Part shown: piece by piece, positions 33,426 through 41,922 of the stretch | Position numbering within the stretch: the first letter of the stretch is position 1 | Layout: each line of letters opens with the position of its first letter | NCBI RefSeq assembly: GCF_003722315.1 | Contig: NZ_CP033580.1 | Span: forward strand, 1 to 64,000 | Direction of reading: 5' to 3' | DNA length: 64,000 nt | From: Thermoanaerobacter ethanolicus JW 200 | GTDB lineage: Bacteria; Bacillota; Thermoanaerobacteria; Thermoanaerobacterales; Thermoanaerobacteraceae | The notes under the pieces: generated by a model | What the model was told of the DNA's origin: nothing | The model's database searches: none | The model's input: only the letters and a program-made list of their open reading frames with translations | Program-made: the position numbers and the translations under genes

Positions 33426-35261
33426 TTACCTTAATTTTGATAATAAATTCTCATTAGTTCTCTCTATATCTTTACTTTTACCTTCTTCTAAAAGACTAAT
33501 GTCGGGTATCCATGTAGGTACTGACACCACCTCCTTTTTAAGTTCTTCTAAAGCAGCAGGAATTAAATCTTTTGCTGCAGGCCATTTAGAAAGGTCAGGT
33601 AAAGGAAGCCATGCGGGATTCTGCCTTGCCTGAAGTATAAGTGCTCTATCCTGTGGCCACCTCAAAACTTCATCGGGAATTAATAAAGGCCTTCCTGTGA
33701 GGCCCTCTGATGTGCTGTGGCTGTAATCTGTATGTCTAACCTGCGAAGAGTAGCTTTCTGTCCTTATTGTATACTGTCCTGTCTTTAAGCTTATTATCTT
33801 TGCTGTCTCCGGGTCTGTTGTGAGGATGTATACCCAGACAGCGCAGTTTCCTGTAATTGTTTGAGCTAATTCTCTGTATTTCGCTTTAATCTGTGATATA
33901 TCCTGAACAGCCAGTAAAAACCTCATATTGCGCCCTGCTGCTACAGTGATTTTCTTATCAAAGTCAGGTATTGGAGGAAGGTTCCCGAATTCATCTAGAA
34001 TAAAGTTTACTCTTTTAGGAAGTTTTCCTCCACTTTTATTTGCAAGGTCAACTAAAGCTTGATAGGCTTGAGAAATATAAAGCGTTGCTAATACGTTTCG
34101 TGTGCTCCTTTCATCAGGGATAACTATAAACACAGCTGCTTTTTCTTTTCCTACAACATCTAAATCATGGTCCTTATTAGATGTAAGCCATACAATAGCA
34201 GGGTCGCTCCAAAGTCTCAACTGTGCTGCTGTTCCTGTGAATATGGAGCTTCTTAATCTATCTTCTGAAAGAGCTGCAACCCCATAGGCTGAAGCTGCAG
34301 GATGGTTATTAGGAAGTGATTTAAAATACTTGTCTAAAAGTTCTCCTCCACCTGTGCCTAAGCGGTGGAGCATCTCATAAGCACTGCCTAAATGTTTTGC
34401 CTCCTTTGGCGCAGAAGAAGCAACAGCCAAAATTAAAGCAGCAGTAAGACTTTCCTGAGACTGAGGCCATATGGGGTCTACCCCTATGTGAGGCTGCTGA
34501 TTTGTTATTATGTTTGCTATGTCCCATGCGCTCTGACTTGCAAGAGAATAATCACCGGCTTCAAGATAAGATGCTACTTCTAAAACTGGATTCCATTGAT
34601 TGCCTCTGTATGGATTTCGCAAATCTATGAGAATTACCTTATACCCAAGCTTTTTTAAATACTCTGATGAATATCCATATAGCTCTCCTTTAGGGTCAGA
34701 TACAATCATACTTTCTTTAGCCTTTGCAAGAGTCCATATAGTGGGCAGTATTATCCTTCTTGATTTACCGCTTCTTGTTGAGCCTATAACTAGTAAGTGA
34801 GTATCTCCTGCATCAAGCCATGCTTTTGAAGTAGAAGGATTAAAGCCTACAATAAAGCCCCCTTTCGGGGGGTTGTTGTTGCGTAGATTCCACACAGTAA
34901 AAGTTTTTGATACTTCTTTTTCTGTTCTCCATCTTGCAGTTCCATATTCTCCTCTTCCTGCAGCTTCAGGAAGCCCTAACTCATCAGTTTTTCTTTTCTT
35001 CCTCCCATAAATAGGGAAGAGCACAGAAACTAAAGCTGCAAAAACAGCAGGCTGTAGCCACAGCCATGGAGTTTTTACATCTTCTCTTTTGAGCAGTAAA
35101 GATATTCCTGATAAAGGCTTCTCTTTTATATATGCCTCCCATTTAGGCAGGCCTTCTTTAAAGCCGTAATCTTTAGCGTAAATCGGGAAAAGCAGTAAAA
35201 AAGGTGTAAATAAAAAATCAAGCATAAGAATTAAAGTCGCTATTATAGCTCTAAACCTCAC
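33426..35261 (-). CDS. virD4: VirD4/TraG coupling protein
   Basis: The 611-residue protein has two N-terminal helices, Walker A VIGSTRSGKSRRIILPTIW near residue 155, MIVSDPKGELYGYSSEYL, and Walker B VNFILDEFGNLPPIPDF near residue 410. It brings the relaxase-DNA complex to the channel. GTG 35261 is spaced six bases from GAGAGAGGTG and overlaps the relaxase end by 11 bases. Confidence 0.93.
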   Translation of the reverse strand: MRFRAIIATLILMLDFLFTPFLLLFPIYAKDYGFKEGLPKWEAYIKEKPLSGISLLLKREDVKTPWLWLQPAVFAALVSVLFPIYGRKKRKTDELGLPEAAGRGEYGTARWRTEKEVSKTFTVWNLRNNNPPKGGFIVGFNPSTSKAWLDAGDTHLLVIGSTRSGKSRRIILPTIWTLAKAKESMIVSDPKGELYGYSSEYLKKLGYKVILIDLRNPYRGNQWNPVLEVASYLEAGDYSLASQSAWDIANIITNQQPHIGVDPIWPQSQESLTAALILAVASSAPKEAKHLGSAYEMLHRLGTGGGELLDKYFKSLPNNHPAASAYGVAALSEDRLRSSIFTGTAAQLRLWSDPAIVWLTSNKDHDLDVVGKEKAAVFIVIPDERSTRNVLATLYISQAYQALVDLANKSGGKLPKRVNFILDEFGNLPPIPDFDKKITVAAGRNMRFLLAVQDISQIKAKYRELAQTITGNCAVWVYILTTDPETAKIISLKTGQYTIRTESYSSQVRHTDYSHSTSEGLTGRPLLIPDEVLRWPQDRALILQARQNPAWLPLPDLSKWPAAKDLIPAALEELKKEVVSVPTWIPDISLLEEGKSKDIERTNENLLSKLR

Positions 35262-36522
35262 GGCTTTCACCTCTCTCTGCCATTCTTCTTTTCTTTTCCA
35301 TTTCTTTTTGAGCTGCAGTGATGGACTCTGCTTCTGCTCTCAATCTTTCTCTTTCTAAAGCTCTCCATGCTGAGCGCCATACTGAATTTGTGAGTCTTGT
35401 AGTATCTACTGCTTTTTCTTCCTGCAGTGCTGCTGCGCCCTTCAGCACAATCTGAGCTGTTCTTTTCTGTATGTCTTCATATGCCTTTTCTGCTGCTTTT
35501 TCTAAAACTTCAGGATTTGATGTGTAGTGGCTGGCCAGCTCTTTAGCAAGTTCTTTATACCTTTCAACAGATTGAGAAAATCCCGGTTGCTTTAAAAGCC
35601 AGTCTGCAACTTCTTTTGCTTTTTCTTTTACTTCAGAAGGCATGTAAGCAAAAACGATGCGTCCTTTTTGGGGCATAATTTTTGACAGCTCTTTGAGCTT
35701 TTCTAAAAGCTCTTCTCTCGTCTGCTGGTCAAGAGTGGGAGGGAGGCCGGGCTTTTCTCCATTTAGTGCTCTTATTTCTATTCTTGCTTTTTTGACTTCT
35801 TCCAGCACTTCTGAAACATCTCTTTTAGCTGTATCTCTTATCAAATCTCTTAAGGCTGATTTTTCTGCTGTAAGTGCCAGTCTTTCTTTTGCGTATATTT
35901 CATTTAAAAATACTTTTTTTATGTCTTTTATCTCACCTCTTGATAGTTTTCCTCGATTCCTCTGAGGTGTTTTCTCCCACATCACGATATGGACGTGAGG
36001 ATGTCCTTTCTTTTGATGAAAAGCAGCAACCCATCTTAGATTTGACTCGGAAATTCCCATCTTTGCAGCTGCATCTGATATTGTAGCTCTAAGAGCTTTT
36101 TCCCATGAGTCTCTTGTAGTGTATCCAAGCTTTACAGCATCTTCTTCTTTCAATGACAGAATAAATCGCCAAACGATGCCAGAATGTCTGCTTAACTCTT
36201 TCATTGTTTCTTTTAAACTAACATTTTTGTCAGAGCTGAAAAGCCCATGGCTTCCCGGTCTTTCATCCATGTACTTTACATGTCCTGCAGGAGTGCCAGC
36301 AGTATTTATTTCAAAATTATCAATAAAATCATCAAGACTTTCATACTTTGAAAGTATTTTCTCTGCATATTTATTTCCTGCGTCTAATTCTTCTAATTCA
36401 TTTAATTCACCTCTGTCTACTTCAGATTTAGTTCCTATATACACAAGGTGCGCAACATTTTTAGCTTGATTTTCATGTGTAGGTAAATAAAATTTTGCTA
36501 TCATTACAAAAGGAGCGGTCAT
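35251..36522 (-). CDS. MobP3-type relaxase
   Basis: The protein has 423 residues. The N-terminal relaxase domain includes HLVYIGTKSE (possible nicking Tyr), VWRFILSLKEEDAVKLGY, and the HxH metal motif KKGHPHVHIVMWE near residue 160. The rest is long, basic and helical. The product would nick oriT and carry the strand to the recipient. Its ATG overlaps the stop of the RHH gene (ATGA), so the two are coupled. Confidence 0.85.
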   Translation of the reverse strand: MTAPFVMIAKFYLPTHENQAKNVAHLVYIGTKSEVDRGELNELEELDAGNKYAEKILSKYESLDDFIDNFEINTAGTPAGHVKYMDERPGSHGLFSSDKNVSLKETMKELSRHSGIVWRFILSLKEEDAVKLGYTTRDSWEKALRATISDAAAKMGISESNLRWVAAFHQKKGHPHVHIVMWEKTPQRNRGKLSRGEIKDIKKVFLNEIYAKERLALTAEKSALRDLIRDTAKRDVSEVLEEVKKARIEIRALNGEKPGLPPTLDQQTREELLEKLKELSKIMPQKGRIVFAYMPSEVKEKAKEVADWLLKQPGFSQSVERYKELAKELASHYTSNPEVLEKAAEKAYEDIQKRTAQIVLKGAAALQEEKAVDTTRLTNSVWRSAWRALERERLRAEAESITAAQKEMEKKRRMAERGESREV

Positions 36523-36887
36523 TCATTATCATCTCTTTCCTTGAGATAAGCAGCTGCTTTAACTCTTGCTTCATTGTAAATTTCAACAGCATTGTGCTTT
36601 CCCAGATCTGCTATAGTCTGCACATTCATGTACATTGCTGTTGCAGCTGCTACTGCTGCCTTTGCCATGAGTTTGGCCAGCCGGTCCTCTGTTGGTCTTA
36701 GTACATCTCGCATGGCTTTCCTCACGGCTTCGGTGACTTTATCAATCCCATCATTTGCAGCTTCATTAGTAATTGATTCTGTAAGTATTCTTCTTGCAAC
36801 AGCAGAAATGGGCTCATTTCTTCTAGAAGCTAAATTAATTAAAGCATTATAAATATCTTCTGGAAGCCAGACATATATTTTTTTCAG
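36519..36887 (-). CDS. Ribbon-helix-helix relaxosome accessory protein with non-ATG start
   Basis: The frame encodes KKIYVWLPEDIYNALINLAS then RRNEPISAVARRILTESI, a ribbon-helix-helix pattern, about 122 residues. No ATG, GTG or TTG lies near the ribosome site. GGGAGGG is followed by ATA ATT CTG AAA, so CTG at 36887 (six-base spacing) or ATT at 36890 is the probable start. An internal ATG at 36725 would remove the whole DNA-binding part. Such proteins bind oriT and help the relaxase. Confidence 0.7.
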   Translation of the reverse strand: MKKIYVWLPEDIYNALINLASRRNEPISAVARRILTESITNEAANDGIDKVTEAVRKAMRDVLRPTEDRLAKLMAKAAVAAATAMYMNVQTIADLGKHNAVEIYNEARVKAAAYLKERDDNE

Positions 36888-36914
36888 AATTATCCCTCCC
36901 TTAAAATTTTGTAA

Positions 36915-36945
36915 AAAAAGAAACGGGCGGTAATCCCGTTTCGTA
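36915..36945 (-). terminator. Terminator between the radical SAM gene and the mob genes
   Basis: GAAACGGG pairs with CCCGTTTC across seven bases and is followed by seven T on the minus strand. It stands just before the RHH gene, leaving little room for a separate promoter; mob genes may depend on read-through or a promoter overlapping the T-run (TTTACA ... GATAAT). Confidence 0.85.
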
Positions 36946-36966
36946 GAAAACCTTAATAATTGAGTT

Positions 36967-37815
36967 TTATTTTATAGCTACTTTTTTATTAGTGTAAAAT
37001 AATTTTTGTGTGTCTTTTTTATAACCTTCAAGTATATAAGGAGCATCTTCTGTAATAGTACCCTCTTTTATATGATACTCTATATTGTGTTGTTCACAGA
37101 ATTTTATTACTACATCAGTGCAATAATTGTAGAATTCCTTATACCACAAATATTCACTAACTTTTTTATTGTAGTTAAGTCTGCCAAATACGATTTTATC
37201 AACAAACGATATTTCATTTAAAATATCTCTTAAGTCTTGATTAACAATATTCGGAGTTGGATAAGGTTCAATACTTACCCAAGTTTTGAGTCCTGCATTG
37301 TGAAGTTTTTTTAAGCTTTCTATTCTATCTCTGTAGTTTGAAGAATGTGGCTCATAAATCCTTTTAAAATTTTCATCCAACGAAACTAAGGTAATTCCGT
37401 ATTCATTACCAGTATCATAATTTGTTTTGTCTAGTAACTCGTCAGGATATAAACCCTTAGTCAATGTGGTCACCTTTATTCCATTTTTATTTAATTTTTT
37501 TATTATCTCTAGAGATAATTTAACAACTTCCGGATACCCTATCATAAACGGATCTGTCATAAAACTTAGGTGCACAAAGTGAATCTTATCTTTTAATTTT
37601 GGTATCTCTTTATCCAAAAGTTCTAAGGCATTAGAAACTATCTTAGGTTTAATCCATTCTTCATAAGACTTTACTCTTCCAAATCGTTTGGATAGCATAA
37701 ACGCATAGCAAGGAAAATTACAGCCATGAGAACATCCAATAACATGATTTATTGTATAATCTCCATATTCAACCCCTGATTTATAGAGTAAACTTTTCCT
37801 AATAATCTTATCCAT
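36967..37815 (-). CDS. Three-Cys-motif radical SAM-like protein, partner of TcmP
   Basis: The 282-residue protein has GCSHGCNFPCYAFMLSKRFG near residue 30, a C-x3-C-x3-C cluster motif (the 'three-Cys motif'), and a TIM-barrel-like remainder (VHLSFMTDPFMIGYPEVVKL, VTTLTKGLYPDELL, WVSIEPYPTPN) like the DUF5131/Gp37 group. Such proteins occur beside TcmP, as here with a seven-base gap. Reaction unknown; the cluster suggests radical SAM chemistry. ATG 37815 follows AAGGAG; a longer frame from 37872 would overlap tcmP. Confidence 0.82.
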   Translation of the reverse strand: MDKIIRKSLLYKSGVEYGDYTINHVIGCSHGCNFPCYAFMLSKRFGRVKSYEEWIKPKIVSNALELLDKEIPKLKDKIHFVHLSFMTDPFMIGYPEVVKLSLEIIKKLNKNGIKVTTLTKGLYPDELLDKTNYDTGNEYGITLVSLDENFKRIYEPHSSNYRDRIESLKKLHNAGLKTWVSIEPYPTPNIVNQDLRDILNEISFVDKIVFGRLNYNKKVSEYLWYKEFYNYCTDVVIKFCEQHNIEYHIKEGTITEDAPYILEGYKKDTQKLFYTNKKVAIK

Positions 37816-37822
37816 TTTGTTT

Positions 37823-38920
37823 TCACTCCTTAAAAACAATAATATCATTCTCTTCAATGCCTTTCCTTTCATGTCCTTGTAAAGTATACTGTGGTTTACG
37901 AATTATACGAATTTTACCATCATCCTCTAACTTCAATAATGCTTTTCTTACAAAAGTTTCGGCATATCCATTTTTTATACATTCAATAACTAGAGTCAAA
38001 AAACTTACTTGCCTATTTTTGTAATTTCCTAATAAAAAGTTACTTATTTCATCTATTTTAACTTCTTCCATGTCTAAGAATGATTGCTGATCTTGTTTAG
38101 GTCCCCTATATTCTAAATTTCCATCGTTATGCTTTGCAAAAGAAGAGCTCATTATTCTAAGTCCTTTTCCATGATTAGTTCCGTGGATTAAATAGTAATA
38201 TGTTCTATCTTTATCAGGAAAACTTATTCTATATTCTTTTACATGCGAAAATGTTTCTTCTAGTTTTTTGACAAATAAACCTACAGCAGCTTTTTCACGT
38301 TCACGTCCTTTTAAATTTTTTATTTTTTCCCACTCATCTGTTCCATACAAGTTATTTATTGTTTGTTTCACTTTTTCAATGGAAATCCCCCTATTCAATG
38401 CATTGTACATAAAGTTTACTATTATTTCTGACCTTCTATCATTACGCGTTGTTTTGAAAAACTTATAGTCCAAGGAATATCCAAAAGGATCTATTAGATA
38501 GAAGGTAGGAGTAAATGGATATTTGTGTAGAACTTTTTCTGTACCTTCTTTATAGTTATCATTAATTAGTTCTATAGGTAGTGTTATATTCTTAAATTTA
38601 ATTATTTTTCGAAGATTATCTAAATTCTCCTTATCTGTATCTATAACAAAAATCTTAATCTCACGATTTAGTTTTTCTATATTTTCTTGTGCTACGAATG
38701 CTGCTAAAATAGGAGACCCAAAATAGATATTCTGTTTTTCGTCAATATATGCTCCACATCCACCAAAACAATCAATATAATTGATATTATGATGTTTTCC
38801 AACTATCTTTACATATTTATCAAAATATTCTGCTAAAACTCTATGTTTGACTTTAGTATGTTCTTTAATTTCCCAAAAATAAAATGGATATCCTTCCATG
38901 TATATCTTTCTGTTTGCCAT
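37823..38920 (-). CDS. tcmP: Three-Cys-motif partner protein TcmP
   Basis: The 365-residue protein has the TcmP pattern: N-terminal EIKEHTKVKHRVLAEYFDKY, YIDCFGGCGAYIDE, FYLIDPFGYSLDY and a winged-helix-like C-terminus (LEDDGKIRIIRKPQYTLQGH). The first part looks like a Rossmann/methyltransferase fold. It co-occurs with three-Cys radical SAM proteins in mobile elements; function unknown, with defence or DNA/RNA modification possible. AAGGAG precedes the ATG. Confidence 0.85.
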   Translation of the reverse strand: MANRKIYMEGYPFYFWEIKEHTKVKHRVLAEYFDKYVKIVGKHHNINYIDCFGGCGAYIDEKQNIYFGSPILAAFVAQENIEKLNREIKIFVIDTDKENLDNLRKIIKFKNITLPIELINDNYKEGTEKVLHKYPFTPTFYLIDPFGYSLDYKFFKTTRNDRRSEIIVNFMYNALNRGISIEKVKQTINNLYGTDEWEKIKNLKGREREKAAVGLFVKKLEETFSHVKEYRISFPDKDRTYYYLIHGTNHGKGLRIMSSSFAKHNDGNLEYRGPKQDQQSFLDMEEVKIDEISNFLLGNYKNRQVSFLTLVIECIKNGYAETFVRKALLKLEDDGKIRIIRKPQYTLQGHERKGIEENDIIVFKE

Positions 38921-39153
38921 AAGCCTACTCCTTGTCCACTTTTAGTTACATATTAGAATTCGACATTTTCTTTTAATTTCCTCCTTTCCTTGAAACTTTT
39001 AGAGAAAAATATTTCTTTGTCTAACATTTATCTCCTAACAAGCACCTTAAAAAGGTGTAGAATTTAAAATGATTTTGCATATACTCAAGGTGTTTTAGAA
39101 CATCCTTAATTTTAAAGAAGCCCCTTAAAAAGCACCTCTTATAAATTTGTTTC

Positions 39154-39196
39154 CGTCGGGCACTGCCCGACGTGTGTGCAGCGCGAAGCGCACCTT
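39154..39196. other. Two adjacent GC-rich hairpins in a 364-bp gap
   Basis: CGTCGGGC pairs perfectly with GCCCGACG across a three-base loop (39154-39172), and a second hairpin around GCGC-gaa-GCGC follows. They stand in an AT-rich gap (38921-39284) that otherwise shows only a terminator at its right end. The spot could be an oriT or the end of a transcript; a nick site is not recognised. Confidence 0.4.
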
Positions 39197-39253
39197 GCCT
39201 TATCCTGCATTATAAAAACAAAGCATAAAAGCTCAGCAGGTTTTGAAAGATAG

Positions 39254-39286
39254 AAAACCACCCCTGTATACTGCAGAGGTGGTTTT
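39254..39286 (-). terminator. Terminator of the partition operon
   Basis: AAAACCACC pairs with GGTGGTTTT across 15 bases at the stop codon of the leftward gene. T-runs flank both sides. Confidence 0.65.
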
Positions 39287-39821
39287 AGGTAGCATCTTTC
39301 TCAATATGATGCTTTATTTTTGAGATTTCATATATAACTTCTCTGCGAAAATCTATTAAACTATCTTCTAATTTCTGGCACCTTAAATCCTCTTTAATCA
39401 TATCAAGGATAAAGTTTATCACCCGAATTTTGTCTTCTTTTTTTGTCTCATCTTTTAGAACTTGATTAGTAAACTCGATGGCATATTGAAAGTCGTAAGA
39501 ATTGTATATAACCTCTTTTTCCAAAAGTTTAAGGACGTTGTAATAAATTCTGCCTTGAAGAAAAGGTTCATAGTGCATTAGTGAAATTAGTTCATTACAT
39601 GCTCTCATATATTTCTTCTCGTCAAGAGCTTTTTTTATTTTAACGAGGTAAGGAATATATGAGAAGTGAGCTATGTTTTTCTCATACTTTTTAGAAGGCC
39701 TTAACTTTTTCAGCTCTTTATAAAAATCCTGCAAAGCCTTTCTTGCTTCTAAATTTTTCTCTTCTCCTTCGTCATTCCACCAGCTGTCATAAGGTTCCAA
39801 AATAGAATAAAGCTTCTCCAT
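39285..39821 (-). CDS. Hypothetical all-helical protein
   Basis: The protein (178 residues, MEKLYSILEPYDSWWNDEGE ...) is charged and probably all helical, with no motif I recognise. GGGAGG precedes ATG 39821 by seven bases. It follows the ribbon-helix-helix gene by 23 bases and may belong to the partition unit. Confidence 0.55.
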   Translation of the reverse strand: MEKLYSILEPYDSWWNDEGEEKNLEARKALQDFYKELKKLRPSKKYEKNIAHFSYIPYLVKIKKALDEKKYMRACNELISLMHYEPFLQGRIYYNVLKLLEKEVIYNSYDFQYAIEFTNQVLKDETKKEDKIRVINFILDMIKEDLRCQKLEDSLIDFRREVIYEISKIKHHIEKDAT

Positions 39822-39844
39822 CTTTATGCCTCCCATAAGTTTAC

Positions 39845-40132
39845 CTAAAGGGATAAAATATCTTCTAGGCTTTCAAGGAGAATTTTTTCATCATTTGAGG
39901 TTTCACTTTCAGTAGCTGGTTCAGGTTCTGCAGGCTGTGGTGGTATTTGGGCTTTTATACCTGACTGCTCCAGCTTTTCTAATATGGCTTCAATTTTTGC
40001 TATTTTGGCTCCAAAGTCTCTGTAGAAGCGCAGAGCATTCTTTATGTATTGACTTTTGTCTTCCTTTAATGATTCAAGAAGCTCCTCAATGTCCTTATCT
40101 TCTTTATTTGTGCGGAAGCTGTGGACTTTCAA
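39845..40132 (-). CDS. Probable ParR-like DNA-binding adaptor
   Basis: The 95-residue protein has an N-terminal part compatible with a ribbon-helix-helix fold (VHSFRTNKEDKDIEELLESL, SQYIKNALRFYRDF), a Pro/Glu-rich linker and an acidic tail (LLESLEDILSL). Next to a repeat array and near a ParM-like gene, this layout fits ParR, which binds the centromere and caps the filament. Assigned from context. Confidence 0.55.
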   Translation of the reverse strand: MKVHSFRTNKEDKDIEELLESLKEDKSQYIKNALRFYRDFGAKIAKIEAILEKLEQSGIKAQIPPQPAEPEPATESETSNDEKILLESLEDILSL

Positions 40133-40141
40133 TTTGCTTCA

Positions 40142-40433
40142 CTCCCATCTATGTTTACACCTTCAAAAGCAGTTAGAAGAACAGGGGAGAGGAGGTAAAC
40201 TGCAAAATTGTATTACAATCTTGATTTTTAACTGCTTAAAGATGTAATACAAAATTAAAAATAAATCTTTGCAAAAGCAGTTGTTTTAAGGATTTAGATG
40301 TGTAAACATATGCTTAATCAGAAGTGTAATACAAAGTATAAAAATAAAGCCTTCTTATTTAGACAATGTGAGGCTTAGAAGGTGTAAACACTATTTTAAA
40401 GTAGTTGTAATACAAATTCAAAGAAAGCAGTTT
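40142..40433. repeat. parC-like repeat array
   Basis: This 290-bp gap holds TGTAATACAAA three times direct (starting 40243, 40325, 40406) and once inverted (near 40208). TGTAAAC boxes occur at 40301 and 40383 and inverted near 40153, and AAAGCAG is repeated. The array is next to a ParR-like gene and near a ParM-like gene, so it is a probable centromere, or iterons of an origin. Confidence 0.65.
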
Positions 40434-40703
40434 TTAAGCGTCCATTTCTTCTGAATTTGGCTCTGTAAACATATCTTCATCTGCTCTGTCGGTGCAGCTG
40501 TGTGCAGCTTCTTCAATTATGCTTTCTTTTGGCAGTTTCTTTTTAAGAATCTCTAGAGAAATTTCTCTTTCAGGCTCAAGCGTAACTACATAGCTTTTAT
40601 CCTTCTGCTCTATAAGCATGTGGCCGGTAAGCTTCAGCTCATCCCACATTTCATAAACTTTCTCTCTCATGCCTTTTTTCTTAGGAAGAGTTATTTTAAT
40701 CAT
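40434..40703 (-). CDS. Hypothetical protein, 89 residues
   Basis: Unrecognised (MIKITLPKKKGMREKVYEMW ... then an acidic tail). Its ATG overlaps the stop of the next upstream gene, which itself overlaps the ParM-like gene, so all three are co-translated. It lies between that gene and the repeat array. Confidence 0.55.
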   Translation of the reverse strand: MIKITLPKKKGMREKVYEMWDELKLTGHMLIEQKDKSYVVTLEPEREISLEILKKKLPKESIIEEAAHSCTDRADEDMFTEPNSEEMDA

Positions 40704-40888
40704 GTTTTTGCTCCTCCTTTGTCATCATCTATGATTTTAATAACTTTCTCATCTTTATTTTCGCACACTCGTATGATGTACTTTATTTCTCTCCTTGTGA
40801 GGTACTTCTTTTCTCCCGTGTAGTAGTCAACCATCTGCTTCATTAGCTCCCATGCACCCTTATAATCCAGCTCCCTTTCTTTTGTCAT
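40700..40888 (-). CDS. Hypothetical protein, 62 residues
   Basis: Unrecognised charged small protein (ELDYKGAWELMKQMVDYYTG ...). It overlaps both neighbours by four bases (ATGA-type junctions), showing a tight operon with the ParM-like gene. Confidence 0.55.
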   Translation of the reverse strand: MTKERELDYKGAWELMKQMVDYYTGEKKYLTRREIKYIIRVCENKDEKVIKIIDDDKGGAKT

Positions 40889-41922
40889 TCCCTATCCCTC
40901 TCTTTTTTCTCCTCCAGTTCGGCTACTTTAAGAAATCCTTTTGCATTGGCAAATTGAGAATTCTTTACTAACACTGTGTTTTCATACAGGTTCTTTAAGC
41001 TGTCAAATAGGCTTACGGCTCCACCTCCCGCTAAGAAAATTGTGTTGAAGAAGTCCAGCTTACTTCCCCATACTGCCTTTATTCTATCTTGTATTACACG
41101 AGATATTTCAAGCTTTACCTCATTCAGCTCTTTTTCAAAGTTCAAAACTTTTCCTCTGTAAAATATGCTTCCTTCATTCACAAGCTGAATGAGCTCGGGT
41201 ATATCAAGCTTAGAGCCGGTCTTCTGAGTAAATAATTTATCAGCAGCATTGCTTAGCTGAGACATGCCTATGTCTAAAGTGCCCGAAAGGTCTTCTCTCA
41301 GTGGGAGCTTTCCATCAACAACAAAAACTATATAGTCTGTTGTCCTGTAGCCTATGTCAATAAGCCCTATGTAGCTTCCTTTTATGAGGTACTTCTGCAA
41401 ATCGTCCATTATGGCATAGTACACTGCGCCTGCAGCTTGAGGGAAAACTGTTACCCTGTCGAATTTGACTATCTTTAAGATGTTGTATCCTTTAAACTCA
41501 ACAATTGCTTTGAAATTTTTAATCATATCTCTAAGCTCGTCTTTCTGATGGATGTACTGCTCTAAAGGAAGGCCTGACACAATGTGTACAGGCTCATCAT
41601 TTGAGGGAAATAGAAGTGCTGAAGCGCTGGCTAAAACTGCTTTTGTGTTGGGATGATTTATTTTATTTTCGTCAAAGGCATAGGATACATTCCTTCCTTC
41701 TCTTCTTGCTAAATCGCCAATGAAATATTCTTCCTGCTCTTCTTTCCCGTTTCTTAAAACCACGTGCATGTTTTCAATGAGGTTATTTAGATTCTGCCCG
41801 AACAGCCCTATTAAATTTCTCTGATATGCATTCCCAACAAGTGAAGGGAAAAGGACAGTTTTGCCCGCTTCATTTACCCCTTTCACATACCCATATCCCA
41901 AGTCAAGCCCTATTTTAAACAT
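40885..41922 (-). CDS. parM: ParM/Alp-type actin-like segregation ATPase
   Basis: The 345-residue protein has actin-fold motifs: FKIGLDLGYGYVKGV (phosphate 1), IGLIDIGYRTTDYIVFVVDG (phosphate 2) and IFLAGGGAVSLFDSL (adenosine). It forms filaments that push plasmid copies apart, and implies that the element segregates as an extrachromosomal circle at some stage. ATG 41922 follows GAGGAGG; the first ATG in frame, at 41952, does not fit. Confidence 0.85.
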   Translation of the reverse strand: MFKIGLDLGYGYVKGVNEAGKTVLFPSLVGNAYQRNLIGLFGQNLNNLIENMHVVLRNGKEEQEEYFIGDLARREGRNVSYAFDENKINHPNTKAVLASASALLFPSNDEPVHIVSGLPLEQYIHQKDELRDMIKNFKAIVEFKGYNILKIVKFDRVTVFPQAAGAVYYAIMDDLQKYLIKGSYIGLIDIGYRTTDYIVFVVDGKLPLREDLSGTLDIGMSQLSNAADKLFTQKTGSKLDIPELIQLVNEGSIFYRGKVLNFEKELNEVKLEISRVIQDRIKAVWGSKLDFFNTIFLAGGGAVSLFDSLKNLYENTVLVKNSQFANAKGFLKVAELEEKKERDRE

